The position numbers and the translations under genes are program-made. Under the pieces are notes generated by a model that saw only the letters and a program-made list of their open reading frames with translations, was not told the DNA's origin and did not search any database. From contig CM072801.1 of the NCBI GenBank assembly GCA_037013495.1, positions 38,366,001 to 38,430,000 on the forward strand: a stretch of 64,000 bases of DNA, in the 5' to 3' direction. This document shows positions 10,790 to 21,916 of this stretch, piece by piece; position 1 is the first letter of the stretch; each line of letters opens with the position of its first letter. The stretch comes from Hippophae tibetana. Taxonomy: Eukaryota; Streptophyta; Magnoliopsida; Rosales; Elaeagnaceae.

Positions 10790-11035
10790 AAAATGGGGCG
10801 AAAACGCGTTGGGCGCGCGGATGGGCGGCTGCTGGGCGCTGCGCGCGTGCGCTGGGGCTGTCGCTGCGCGCAGCTCGGCGCGCGTGAACAGTGCCAGCGC
10901 GCTGCGTTGCGCGCAGCTGGGCATGCCAGCGTGCGCGGGATGGGGCGCTGGGGCGCGCGCGGCTGGGCGCTGGGGCGCGCGCGGCTGGGCGCTGGGGCGC
11001 TGGGCTGCGCGCACGGCCGGGCTGCGACGCGCGAT
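10790..11035. repeat. GC-rich, CpG-dense island in the U3 of copy A's LTR
   Basis: About 245 bases rich in GCGC, with short imperfect tandem units such as GGCGCTGGGGCGCGCGC, in an otherwise strongly AT-rich LTR. Each LTR here has the island, but its length differs. The overlapping frames on both strands look like base-composition artefacts. Confidence 0.75.
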
Positions 11036-11386
11036 TTCCGTCTTTTTGACATTTTTGACCTTTTCGACCCATTTCGTCCGATTTTTCCATGTTTGTTGAC
11101 CTTTTCTCACTTATTTGTTGATATATTTGTGATGTATTGCTTCAAATATTCCTCTTTAAGTCTTTACATTGCGTTTTTAAGCCAAAATACCTGAAAAACA
11201 ATAAAAATACCCGTGATTCCGAAAAAGACAAATTTATATAAATATATGATAAAACATATAAATATATGTATTTTTAATCAATTAAGGTACATAAAATCAT
11301 GGTTATTTTAGTGCTTTTTGAGCACTCATCATAACCGCATCCATTCAAAATCATATTAGCTCTATATTAATATTTTTTCTATAGAA

Positions 11387-11665
11387 TATGAAGCTATCTA
11401 GAATCAAGCTGGTATTTTTAATGCTTTAATGAGCTCAAAATATAAATTCAAGTGTAACTACGATATGTTACTTAGGTTGGTTGAATTTTGGTGCATAGAA
11501 ATTAATACTTTTGTATTTCCTTGGGGTGAAGAAACAATTACTCTTGATGATATGATTATTCTTGATGGATTTCTTGTACTTGGCTTGCTAGTGACTACTA
11601 CCATAAATGACCAGGATGATCACGTCCAATTGCATAATATATCATATCTTTCCCCAGTTATTTGA
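11387..11665 (+). pseudogene. Plant-mobile-domain (PMD) gene fragment in CACTA-3
   Basis: One frame reads GIFNALMSSKYKFKCNYD, then LVEFWCIEINTFVFPWGEET, then ITLDDMIILDGFLVLG. This matches the conserved part of the plant mobile domain (the MAIN/MAIL1-related family, PF10536), in which a TNTFxFPWGEATITLEDV-like stretch is typical. From the ATG at 11429 the open part is 78 residues, far short of a full domain, and the frame upstream is interrupted by a stop near 11403, so it is a captured and broken piece. Related, shorter pieces lie at the same place in the other two CACTA copies (about 29990-30150 and 39678-39830). It probably does not encode a working protein. Confidence 0.7.
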
Positions 11666-12383
11666 TTATTTCATACTTGTCTATTTGTTCTTGAGCTGTT
11701 CTCTACAAATAATAAATCAATAAAATATATCATACATTATTACATAAATTTGCAAAAATCATAACAAGGACTTTGTATCAAGTTAAATTACTAACTAACT
11801 TATTGAGTTGTTATTCTCTTCGTTTATTAATTGGTTTTGACTTCTTTGTTTTGGAGATCTTTGTTTCTATATACAATTTAGCTCGGGTAATCTATCTACC
11901 TAATTCATCTTCTTATATAAATGGTTTTCTATATATAAACTTTTTAGTATCTTCAACCTTATAATTTTATATTTAACACATAGGCATCGAATCATAATAA
12001 TTTAATTATTACTATTTCTACGGGCAAATTCCAAGAAAGTTTCAACTCTAAAAATATAGCATTGCTCAATTCTACACTTTGACATCTAAGATTTGTCCAT
12101 TTTCTATTGGTGACATTAAACATAATAAATATGTATCCAATAAAATATAAATGTATTAATCACCATTATATTTTAGATATTATTATATATGAAGTCATAA
12201 ATTATTAGAATATTCATAAAAACATCATATAAAAATAAACGCATAAAATCCAAAAAATTAATAAACTCATTATAACATTAAAAATATAATATTAACAATA
12301 TATAATATATAATATATAAATACATGTAATAATAATAAATATTAATAAACTCATTATACATTATATATCTATATAAATATATT
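11666..12383. other. AT-rich non-coding part of CACTA-3
   Basis: No gene or clear repeat is visible apart from short AT runs near 12300. It lies between the PMD fragment and the subterminal array and may include intron or untranslated sequence. Confidence 0.5.
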
Positions 12384-12720
12384 TAGCGTCATTCCTACGT
12401 GTCAACCGACGTTACACGTAGAAAAAGCCTAGGTTCTACACGCCAACTGATACGAGCCAAGCGTAGCATTAATTAACACATGGAACCAACACTACGTCCT
12501 ATGTGTAGTGTCGGTTGACATAAAGAACTAATGTTGTGTCCTACGTGTAGCATCGGTTGACATGTAGGACCAACGCTATTCATTACGCCTTAGTTTATGT
12601 GGAAACTGATGCTACATGTGGGATGTAGCGTTGGTTCTACGTGTCAAACGATGCTACATGTGGCTTGCATCAGTTGGCACATAGAACTGATGCTACATCC
12701 TACATGTAGCATCGGTAGAC
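12384..12720. repeat. CACTA-3 subterminal repeat array
   Basis: About a dozen copies, in both orientations, of a short motif around ACCGACGTTA / TAGCATCGGTTGACA, often paired head to head. In En/Spm-type elements such arrays bind the element's TNPA-like protein. Here they show that the element end is near. Confidence 0.7.
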
Positions 12721-12850
12721 ATATAGTATCGACCCTAATTGTTGATTTTTCTTCAATTTTTTAAGTTGATTCATAAGTATACCGACTTAAAATTCATTAC
12801 AAGTCAATTTTTAGCAAAAAAATGACTTTAAATCCTGACTTAAATACTCT

Positions 12851-12864
12851 TTGTTGTAGTAGTG
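12851..12864. repeat. Right terminal inverted repeat of CACTA-3
   Basis: TTGTTGTAGTAGTG, reverse complement CACTACTACAACAA. It ends exactly where copia-like sequence resumes. Confidence 0.8.
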
Positions 12865-14450
12865 TGTGGTAAAATGACTTCAGTTAGAATCATTCTTACA
12901 ATTTCTTTGCATTTGATTAGAGCATTTGTCAATTGGATGTTAAATTGTGTTCTTAAATGGTGATTTTGAGGAAGATGTGTACATGAAAAGCCACCAAGTT
13001 ATGAAGATCCTATGCATCTCTATCAATTATGCAAGCTTCAAAAGGCATTGTATGGACTCAAATAGGCTCTTAAGTCCTGGTTTCACAAATTTTAATATTG
13101 TTTGCAATCTTGGAATTTGTTAATGCAAAATTGATACAAGCTTGTTTGTTAATAACCCCAACTAGTGTAATGTTTGATTATTATATATGGATGATTTTAT
13201 CTTTACAGTGCTATAGATCTTCAACATTTGTCGCTAGCTTGCATAAAGCCTTTCCCTTAGGGGAATTAGGGTCTTAGATTTTTTTGGGAATTGAGTTTGT
13301 TTCTACTAAAGTTGGACTTCATCATAGTCAATCCAAATATGTACAGGAGCTACTTTTGAGAGCTATTTTGGAGTCATCTAATTCTACTTCTTATCCTATG
13401 GTCTTAAGGAGTATCCTTAGCAAAAATTATGTCTCTCCTTTCTGTGATCCTTTTCTTTACAAAATCTTGGTTGGGATATACAATATTTTGTCATTACTTA
13501 TCCAGATATAGCCTTTGTTGTAAGCAAGTTATGTCAATTTTTTTAAGTCAACCTACTAATATACATTTCATGTTTCATGTTTCTCAAACCTCACGGTTTG
13601 GATCTAATTGGTTACCCTGACTCTATTTGAGCTACTTTTCCTAATGATAGAATGAGAATTATAGGTCATTATATTCATTAGATGCAATATGATATCTTGC
13701 CAATTCTTCAAGCAACGTAAGATGTCTAAATCCTCAACTAAAGTTGGGTACATACCTCATGTAATGTGATGAGCTAAAATATTTAGGAGTAAGTTCTTGT
13801 TATATAGTTTGTTGTAAAGTTGGATGGCTACCTAAGTTGGTATGTGATAATGTAAGTGCACTACATTTGGCTTGCAATCTAATATAATACACAAGAAGTA
13901 AGCATATCAAAATTATTTCAATTTGTAAGGGATCAAGTTTAAGTAATGATTTATGTATTGAGCATTGTAGGTCTGAGCATCAACTAGCAGATGCACTTAC
14001 CAAACCTTTTCCATCATTTTATTTTGTAGCGCTTTGTAGAAAACTTATGGTCCTCTAAAGCCCTTAAGTTTGAGGGGGAGTGCTAGAATATAATTTTCAT
14101 AGATGTAGCTTAGGGACTATTAATGATTGCAACTAAGTATACATATTGATTTATTTCACTTTAATATTCTCTAAATTCTTGTTTTTTTTTCTTCATTGTT
14201 CCATAACCTATAAAAAAACATCAAAACTTCTCTATTGAACCAAAAAACTAAAACCTTAAAATCCAAATAACAAATTGTCTTAGGGATTTATCTTCACATT
14301 GGATATGTATTAGAGGTTTTTGAAAGATGAATTGGGAGTTTCATTTATAGGTTTTTGAGATATGGTTTGAAGTTTCTTTTGGTTTAGGGAATTCATCGAG
14401 TTGAAGATTTGTAGGTTCAATGCTAAAAGAGAGTTGTAGAATACGAACAC
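12865..14450 (+). mobile_element. Old Ty1/copia fragment: RT, RNase H and 3' LTR start
   Basis: Decayed copia pol. Recognisable pieces include an RT start, a LYGLKQAPKSWF-like stretch near 13040, FFGIEFVSTKVGLHHSQSKY (13277-13340) and ADALTKPFPS near 13990. A polypurine tract AAGTTTGAGGGGGAG (14066-14080) follows, and an LTR begins at 14081 with TGCTAGAATATAA. The LTR's far end is not clear. The upstream part is displaced by CACTA-3. Broken with many breaks, hence old. Confidence 0.8.
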
Positions 14451-14454
14451 GTTA

Positions 14455-15349
14455 ATTGCATGTGCACGATTATGTAAGTAATATAGCATATTTTAAGTAT
14501 TGATATCAATCATATAGAGTTTAATTTCTTTCACCTTAGTACCAATTTGGATATTGCTAATACTATTTGGATAGTAAAACATTCAATAAATTATAGAAAA
14601 CTATTAAATTGACAAGTAGACAAATATTAAAGAAAGTTCAAGGAACCTTAATCCCCAAAATTTCTATACATGTGAATGACTAAAATTCCCCTTCGTAATT
14701 GTCATAAAAATTATAAGATCAAATGGATTTGAATTAGCACTTATTTCTCTCTCATGTAAATTACATACCATATAATAATTAATCAGATAATACCCTAGTG
14801 CTAATTAGATTGTATATTACTCACTAAATTTACAATTATCGATCTCATAAATAAGAATTATACACCTATGTATAGATGCTATGCATACTATTTAATCATG
14901 ACAAACAATTAAATAAATCCTTCAAATATACCTAATTATCTCTATAAACTAATCGAAGCCAAACAACTAATTGCATGAAAATTAGATTAAATAATATGAT
15001 CTAAATAACAATCATAATAGGTTTAAAAGAATCAATTCATTTAGAAGAATAATGGATTTATAAGAACTCTAGAAAATAAAATCTAACCTCTACACACCAC
15101 AATTAGATTTATAACATGTTTTATAAGTCTATTTTTCATGTACCTCTCTACTAATGAAGATTAGGCATTAGTTTGAGATCAAAAGGACTTAAAAGTTTGT
15201 ACAAATAGGCTTAGGTGAGGTGCAGATAAATAAGGGTAGTTAAGATCAAATCCACACCTTAGTTTACTTTTCATTTTCATACAATTGATCTTTTCTTCAA
15301 TAACTTTGTGCACCCTTAGTGGTATTCTTTCTTTCCTCCACATTTCTTT
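14455..15349 (-). repeat. LTR remnant of a second, older Athila-like family
   Basis: This stretch aligns by eye with 34197-35100, the LTR of an older Athila-like fragment: shared phrases include TGATATCAAT, ATTCAATAAATT and AGAAAACTA in the same order. No internal region accompanies it. CACTA-1 is inserted next to or in it at 15350. Confidence 0.55.
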
Positions 15350-15363
15350 CACTACTACAAAAA
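15350..15363. repeat. Left terminal inverted repeat of CACTA-1
   Basis: CACTACTACAAAAA, preceded by the target duplication TTT (15347-15349). Confidence 0.93.
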
Positions 15364-15414
15364 GGGATATTTAAGTCTCTGTGTAAATTCAGTTTTTTCC
15401 AAAAACCGACTTAT

Positions 15415-15600
15415 AATGAATTTAAAGTTAGTTCGGTGTAGAACCGACGCTATCCACGTTGGACGTAGCGTCAGTTGATGTGAAGAACCGATGCTATCCA
15501 CGTTGGACATAACGTCGGTTGACATGAAAAACCGACGCTACACACGTGGCTAGCGTCGCTTTGACGTGGCAAACCGACGCTACATCCTATTTTTTAAATT
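15415..15600. repeat. Left subterminal array of CACTA-1
   Basis: Repeated GAACCGACGCTA / TAGCGTCGGTT motifs in both orientations, separated by phrases such as ATCCACGTTGGACGTAGCG. Likely binding sites for the element's TNPA-like protein. Confidence 0.7.
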
Positions 15601-16290
15601 AAAAAATGGATGTAGTAAATACAATTGAATTTTTTTTGGGTCATTAATTATTATATTATTTGACTCTTTAGAATTTAAGTTGGATATAAATATATATAAA
15701 TAGTATAATTTTTCTTTTTTTAGACAATTAGTTTTTAAAATTATATAACTTTGTTTATTTGTTTGAATATTTAAATTTATATATGTAAGTACAATATATC
15801 TCTATTTAATTTTGTGTATCTGTTTTAATTAAATATTATTTTAAAATTATTTTTTTCTTTTTCTATACGTATATGCATAGTTTAAATAAAATAATAATTG
15901 ACCAAAAAAAAATTTAATTGCGTGGATAGCGTTGGTTCGCCACGTCAACCGACGCTACGTTCTATTTTTTAAATTAAAAAATGGATGTAGTAAATACAAT
16001 TGAAATTTTTTAGGTCATTAATTATTATATTATTCGACTCTTTAGAATTTAAGATGGATATAAATAGTATAATTTTTCTTTTTTTAGAAAATTAATTTTT
16101 AAAATTATATACCTTTGTTTATTTGTTTGGATATTTAAATTTATATATGTACGTATAATATATCTTTATTTCATTTTGTGTATCTGTTTTAATTAAATAT
16201 TATTGTAAAATTATTATCTTTATTTTTCTATACGTATATGCATAGTTTAAATAAAATAATAATTGACAAAAATTTAATTGCGTGGAAACC
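15589..16290. repeat. Direct duplication of about 375 bp in the CACTA-1 left end
   Basis: The sequence starting ATTTTTTAAATTAAAAAATGG at about 15589 recurs at about 15964 with few differences, each time followed by the same AT-rich sequence and by a subterminal motif near GCGTGGA. The second unit is slightly shorter. Confidence 0.75.
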
Positions 16291-17224
16291 GACTCTATCC
16301 TCCGTTCGGCTCATTTCTTCTATGCAAAAACCCAATATTCATTTCTCTTCTCCATTTTCTCCTAAAACTGAGCTCACACCCACCCTCTTTTTCAATTTCT
16401 GACCACGTCTGACCACCATTTGCAATGTCGTTTTGTGGGTTATATTCTTCTTCTCATTATCTCTCAGATCTACTATTTTTTGAGCAAAATACTCAAATTT
16501 TTAATACCTATTTTTTCACTTATTATCACTTACAAAACACCATTTTCTTCTGCAGTTCCTCTATTTAGTCACTTCATAACATTCTTGTAAGTATTTCTAT
16601 TAATTTTACAGCTTGTTATTATATGTTTGACTTATTTTCTGTGGAAATAATATTTGAAATGTTGTGGGTTCGAGGGATTATATATATTTAATGTGCATGG
16701 ATAAATTTATTTATATATAAATAATTATATTTTATTAAGTAGTGAATAGAGGAAAAATAATATGTTTTTTTAAATTTATAAAAAATTACATTGGTATGGG
16801 AGTTATACGTGCTATCTCTTGACTCTTAAAATAATTATAAATATATATTTAGAAACTCAATAATTTAAATAATACATATATATATCTATATATATATTAA
16901 TAAAAATCAAATAATAACTAAAAACTAAATAGTATTATTATTTTTATTTATATATCCTACTTATGAGTTAAAATGTTATATATGTTACTAGTAGCCCCCT
17001 ACTTCTATAGAATGTTATATATGTGTAATTAATATTACTTTTTAATTATAATATAGTAACATGTTTAGAAATTAGAATCAACCAAAGTGATTGGTTTTTA
17101 TATATTCATGTTGCTTATTTTTTTAATTTGTATAGAAATGAGGTTGTTTGTATATATAATACTTGAAATATATTCATTGGATACATAATTAATTAATATG
17201 TTTAATTAATGTCATTAATAGAAA
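16291..17224 (+). other. Promoter, 5' leader and probable leader intron of the CACTA-1 TNP2 gene
   Basis: Pyrimidine-rich sequence (about 16310-16580) leads to a good donor, CTTGTAAGTATT near 16590. An AT-rich stretch follows and ends in ATTAATAG just before AAAATGGAC at 17222, which fits an intron in the leader with its acceptor close to the start codon. The splice sites are inferred by eye. Confidence 0.5.
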
Positions 17225-20200
17225 ATGGACAAATCTTGGATGTCAAAGTGTAGAATTGAGCAAGACTATATTTCTGGAGTTGAAAGTTTCATGGAATTTG
17301 CTTGTAAAAATAGTAATATTGGAACTAGTATGATTCGATGCCCATGTGTTAAATGTAAAAATAAGCAATTTTATGAATTTGACGAGGTTAAGTATCACCT
17401 TATCCATAATGGTATTCTTTTGAGCTATAAACATTGGTATTATCATGGAGAAAATATTCACAATACTTATGGGGAAAAGATAAATAAGAATGTGAGTGGA
17501 TTACATACATCTTATCATAATGTACAGACAAAAAATATGTTTCATGGTGTTGAAGATGAATTATGCGAGGATGATCCCGAAATTTTTAAATAAATTATAG
17601 AAGATGCCGAAAAACTGTTGTATCCAAAATGAAAAAAAATACACTAAAATGTCGAGATTGGTTCATTTATACAATGTGAAGGCAAAACATGGTTTTCTGA
17701 CAAGGGATTCATAGAATTACTAAATCTACTAGTCGATATGTTTCCTGAAGGTATTGAATTACCATCTTCAATGTATGAAGTGAAGAAATCTCTTAGTCGA
17801 TTTTGCATGGAATATCATAAGATTCACGCTTTTCCAAATGATTGCATTCTTTATACAAAAGAATATGAGATATTAGATGATTGTCCTATATGTAAAGAAT
17901 CGAGATGCAAATGTGGTACAAATGAGATAACACATAAGAAAGGCGTGCCTGCAAAGGTTCTTTGGTACTTTCCTCTGATTCCTCGCTTTCAAAGGTTGTT
18001 CAATAGTAAAGATACATCAAAGATGTTGACTTGGCATTCAGATAATCGATCTAATGATGGGGTGCTACGTCATCCTTGTGATTCTCCAAATTAGAAAGTA
18101 GTAGATAATTTATCTCCTCAATTTTCTTCTGATCCGTTCAATCTTCGTCTTGCCATTGCTGATGGAATTAATCCATATAGTTCCCTTAGTAGTAGATATA
18201 GTTGTTGGCCAGTAATTATGGTAACATACAACCTTCCTCTCTGGTTTTGTATGAAAAGAAAATTCATGATGTTAACATTATTGATCTCAGGACCGAAACA
18301 ACCCAGTGTTGATATAGATGTATATTTGCAGCCTCTGATAGATGACTTAAAGACATTGTGGAATGATGGTGTAAATTTTTACGATGCACATAAAGAAGAA
18401 CACTTTAACTTGAAGGAGATCCTTTTATGAACAATTAATGATTTTCTTACCTATGGAAACTTATCAGGACATGCAACAAAAGGTTACAAGGGATGCCCTA
18501 TATATAGTGATGAGACTTCTGCAACTTATGAAAGAGGTCAACTAATGAAATGGGTGAAAATGAAAAGGAGTTTGAACCGACTTACCATGGTTGTTGGAAA
18601 AAAATCAATATTATGGGAATTACCTTATTGGAGAGACTTACACATTCGTCACATCTTAGATGTCATGCACATTGAGAAAAATGTATGTAAGAGCTTGATT
18701 GGTACTTTACTTAATATACATGGAAAAACAAAGGATGGAATTAAAGAAAGATTGGATTTAAAGAAACTAGGCATACGGCCTGAATTGGAACCAAGGGTGG
18801 AAAATGATAAGAATCGAACATACTTACCACCGGCATTATATACAATCTCAACAAAAGAGAAGGATGTGTTTTGTAAATGCTTAGAGGGTGTGAAAGTTCC
18901 TGATGGTTATTCATCCAACTTAATAGATTTTATGTCATATCTTAATGCAACAGTTATTACCAATTGCTAGTAGATCAATTCTTCCCAAACATGTTCGATT
19001 ATCAATAATTCGGCTTTGTTCATTCTTCAATACAATATGCAAGAAATCTATATGAATTGACGAGTTAAATTCTTTACAGAAATATGTTGTAGAGACTTTG
19101 TGTCTAATTAAAAAATATTTTCCTCCTTCTTTCTTCAATTTAATGATTCACTTGTGTGTTCATTTAGTTCGAGAGGTTCACTTGTGTTTTCCTACTTATT
19201 TAAGGTGGATGTATCCTTTTGAGAGATATATGCTAGTCCTTAAAGGATATGTAAATAATAGAAATCGACCTGAAGGATGCATGGTTGAACGCTACATTTT
19301 TGAAGAGGCCATTGAGTTTTGTTCTAAATAATTTAGTGGTTGCAATAAAATTGGCAATCCTATGCACAAGCAGTTCTTAGAATGTCACATGATCCAAGTA
19401 GGTAACCCTACGCTTGGTGGAAGTAATAAATTTTTTATTGATTGCACTTGATGGGGAAAAACACACCAAATCATTTTGGTAAATAATAATGAGGCATAAC
19501 CGTACATAGAGTAAGTGATGTTCATTGTTTCATGATTGCAAAAAATAGTTTTTATTTAACTATTAATGATGATATATAACTTAATATATATTTAATAACA
19601 TTTCTGGATGCATTTAAACTTATTGAAGATCGATCCTCGTTATAAAAAAAGGAGGAGAAAAATGGTTGTATGATGAACATAAACGAGAGCTTATTAATTG
19701 GTTTCACAACCATGTAAGTGTCACAAAAACCAATTCATGCATGTATGTTCCTAGATTTATTCAATGTTTTAAAAATTTGCTCTAAACACATTTCATGTTT
19801 TTGTATACATAGATTCGAGATGAACTCAAGAAACCCAATCATAAAATATCATAAAGTTTACAATTGCTTACACATGGGCCAAAATTCGATGTCAAATAAT
19901 TTTATAGTTTCACAATAAATGGATCAAGGTTTACGACTCAAGCTAGGGACAAAGTTCGAGTAAATCAAAATAGTGGTGTGAAGATGGTTGCACAAACTAT
20001 GCAATTTTCCAGTTTAAAAGATGGTATAATACAAGAGATTTGAGAATTGGATTATGAGGTCTTTCATGAAACAGTTTTCTTGTGTGATTGGGTCGAAGAT
20101 ATTATCAATGTTGGATATAAGATAGATGATTTTGGATTTACCCTTGTAAATTTATCCAAGATAAGTCACACTGATGATCCTCTCACGTTAGCACTTCATG

Positions 20201-20454
20201 CAAAACAAGTATTTTACGTGAGCGATCAAATTGATCTAAGATGGTCTATTGTGTTAATGCCTACAAAAAAAGAGTTTTACCATTGTGATGTTATAGAAGA
20301 TGATGACTGTATGTTTGATACATTAACCAATATTAGTAATTTCTCAAATAAATTGCCTAATGTATGTGATGATCTAGTTGATGATAATGATTCTTCGTCA
20401 TGGGCTCAAAGTGATTATGCAGGAATATATGTATACGATCAACAACCTAATTAA
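17225..20454 (+). pseudogene. TNP2-type CACTA transposase gene (broken)
   Basis: The start, MDKSWMSKCRIEQDYISGVE, with CPCVKCKNK, is the transposase-associated domain of plant CACTA elements. From 17738 to 18970 pieces of TNP2 (Transposase_21) follow: LPSSMYEVKKSLSRF, CPICKESRCKCG, KVLWYFPLIPRFQRLF, HILDVMHIEKNVCKSLIGTL. A DUF4218-like piece (19098-19331; FPPSFFNLMIHLCVHLVREV, LRWMYPFERYM) and a DUF4216-like piece (20047-20454; FTLVNLSKISHTDDP, HAKQVFYVSDQ) close it. TNP2 would cut at the terminal repeats. In-frame stops lie at about 17591, 18092, 18428 and 18968, and frame changes lie between the pieces. Introns are likely near 19500-19900, but the gene as read is not functional. Confidence 0.88.
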
Positions 20455-20550
20455 ACATAACGTATGTTCTATATTGTTGTAATAACTCTTATATATATGT
20501 ATGTTCCTATAATATTTGTCAATTAATATATATTTCTTCATTGATTGTAG

Positions 20551-21769
20551 ATGTTTCATGGATATTCAGATAACAGAGCTTGTAGATCCAAATGATCCAT
20601 TGGGGTATTTGAAAAGAAGGGGTTGGGCAAATATACATGATGCTCCACTTAACCCAGATGATAGAATACCTATTCTATTTGATGCTACTGGTAATCCAAT
20701 AGGGGAAAATGGCCAACGATTGAAATATTCTATTGGTCGACTTGCGAAGTCCAGTATGCCAATCAATATAAATGATTGGTCTTAAGTTGACGATGCAAAA
20801 ATGTTCAAAATATGGATAACCATTTGTGTAAGTCTCTTATATTTTATAATCAATATATATAGTATATATTTTTGTATTATATCTAATATTTTGTATTGTG
20901 TTTTTACAGAATCGTTACAAAGTCGATGACAGTTGGAAACTTAAGTGTTATAAGATTGCAAATCAGGCGTGGAAGGAATACAAGACTTTCACATTGGCAA
21001 TAAATTATGTGTTTCCATATTTGGAACCACTTGATGAGGTAGAGCTCTACAAAATCTCTGAAGGACACCCCTGGATTACACCTAAAGTTTGGAAAGACTT
21101 TATGGAATATAGACGTTTAGATGAATTTCAAATTATTAGGGAAGAACATCAGAATATACAAATCCATAACATTCTTCCTAACCGTACTGGGAGGTCTTCG
21201 AATCCTGAAGTTAGATATAGAATGGTATTATTAATTTGTCTTAATTTATAAATATTTTTATATTTATTTTCCTCAATTTAATTTAATGTCATTGTTAATA
21301 AATTTTTCATAATTTATGTATAGGAAGATGAATTGGGTAGACCTGTTAACCAAACTAAATTGTACATAGAAACAAAGACTCCCAAAATGAAGAATTCAAG
21401 ACCGATGACTAAGCGAGGAGAAGAACAACTAAATAAGTTGGTTAGTAATTTTGGTTGATAAAAAGTCTTAATGATTTTTAATAATTGATGTAATAATGAA
21501 TGATATGTTTGTGTTCTTTATTATTTGTAGAGAGTTGTTCAAGAAAAAAATATCTAGGGGTGAAATAATCGAAAAGCCTGGGAGAGATGCTTTATATCAT
21601 GCATTCAGACGCGAGCAAGGGAGGTAGCCAATATGATGTTTATATGGAGTATTTTAACATTCCAAAACAAAAGCCTCAAAAGGTAAGTAAGGAGAAGTAC
21701 ACTAAAATTGAAGAAGAACTCAACTCCTTTAAGGCCTCAATGTTAAGTGAGATTGCCACTATAAAATAA
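20551..21769 (+). pseudogene. CACTA-1 second gene, 5' part (Transposase_24-like)
   Basis: Several exon-like pieces: MDIQITELVDPNDPLGYL with GNPIGENGQRLKYSIGRLAK (to 20785), RYKVDDSWKLKCYKIANQAW with a later HPWITPKVWKDFMEYRR (about 20911-21223), then short pieces to 21769 that end in a coiled-coil-like EEELNSFKASMLSEI. The pattern GNPIG...LG.LAR and W....WEDF is typical of the plant Transposase_24 (PF03004) protein of En/Spm elements. AT-rich stretches between pieces look like introns. The gene resumes after the inserted Athila copy at 28704. A stop follows the first piece unless it is spliced out. Confidence 0.72.
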
Positions 21770-21772
21770 TAT

Positions 21773-21916
21773 TGATGAGTGCTCAAAAAGCACTAAAATA
21801 ACCATGATTTTATGCACATTAATTGATTAAAAATATATATATTTATATGTTTTATCATATATTTATATAAATTTGTCTTTTTCGGAATCACGGGTATTTT
21901 TATTGTTTTTCAGGTA
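21773..21916 (+). repeat. Short opposite-orientation LTR-start fragment at the edge of copy C
   Basis: It begins TGATGAGTGCTC and matches the first 144 bases of the LTR in plus orientation. It then abuts the minus-strand 3' LTR of copy C, so the two LTR ends face in opposite directions. Confidence 0.8.

Larger units (their letters stand above)
1..11331 (-). mobile_element. Athila-lineage Ty3/gypsy element, copy A (3' LTR lies off the left edge)
   Basis: Read on the minus strand the order is 5' LTR (9251-11331), tRNA-Asp primer site, leader, gag1, spacer, gag2-PR-RT-RH-IN and a long non-coding 3' region that reaches position 1. By comparison with copies C and D, whose 3' LTR starts about 126 bases beyond the equivalent of position 1, the 3' LTR lies just outside the window. 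Athila assignment rests on the tRNA-Asp primer site, the protease motif [12 protein letters not shown] with FMDD, an integrase without chromodomain and a gag resembling Athila gag. It is inserted in the 3' part of a CACTA element. This is the best preserved copy here: broken, with about one visible break in the coding part. It is closely similar to B and D, so it is probably fairly young. Confidence 0.93.
9251..11331 (-). repeat. 5' LTR of copy A (about 2.08 kb)
   Basis: On the sense strand the LTR runs from TGATGAGTGCTC to ...TTCATCA, with terminal inverted repeat TGATGAG/CTCATCA. It holds a hairpin AGTGCT/AGCACT at its first bases, a GC-rich island, the promoter at 10654-10788, a poly(A) region and a long U5. 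The U5 carries three small hairpins of the CCACC-AAA-GGTGG kind (9737-9749, 9787-9798, 9870-9882). Confidence 0.92.
11332..12864 (+). mobile_element. 3' end of a CACTA (En/Spm) transposon, CACTA-3
   Basis: It ends at 12864 with TTGTTGTAGTAGTG, the reverse complement of a CACTA terminal repeat. A dense subterminal array (12384-12720) and a plant-mobile-domain fragment precede it. The left part is cut off by copy A. The base after the right end starts a copia RT-like stretch, so this transposon sits in an older copia element. The Ulp1-like gene seen in the other CACTA copies is not present in this piece. Confidence 0.8.

Noticed and set aside
10575-11194. Several overlapping Ala/Arg/Pro-rich frames on both strands in the GC-rich LTR island; the same at 23135-23665, 28185-28539, 44537-45113 and 55305-55805.
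   Set aside because: They arise in all frames from the stop-poor GC-rich composition, change between LTR copies and lie in the U3 promoter region.
11387-11665. A host plant-mobile-domain gene in place.
   Set aside because: Only a small part of the domain is present, upstream sequence is interrupted, and it sits inside a CACTA element with sister pieces in two other copies.
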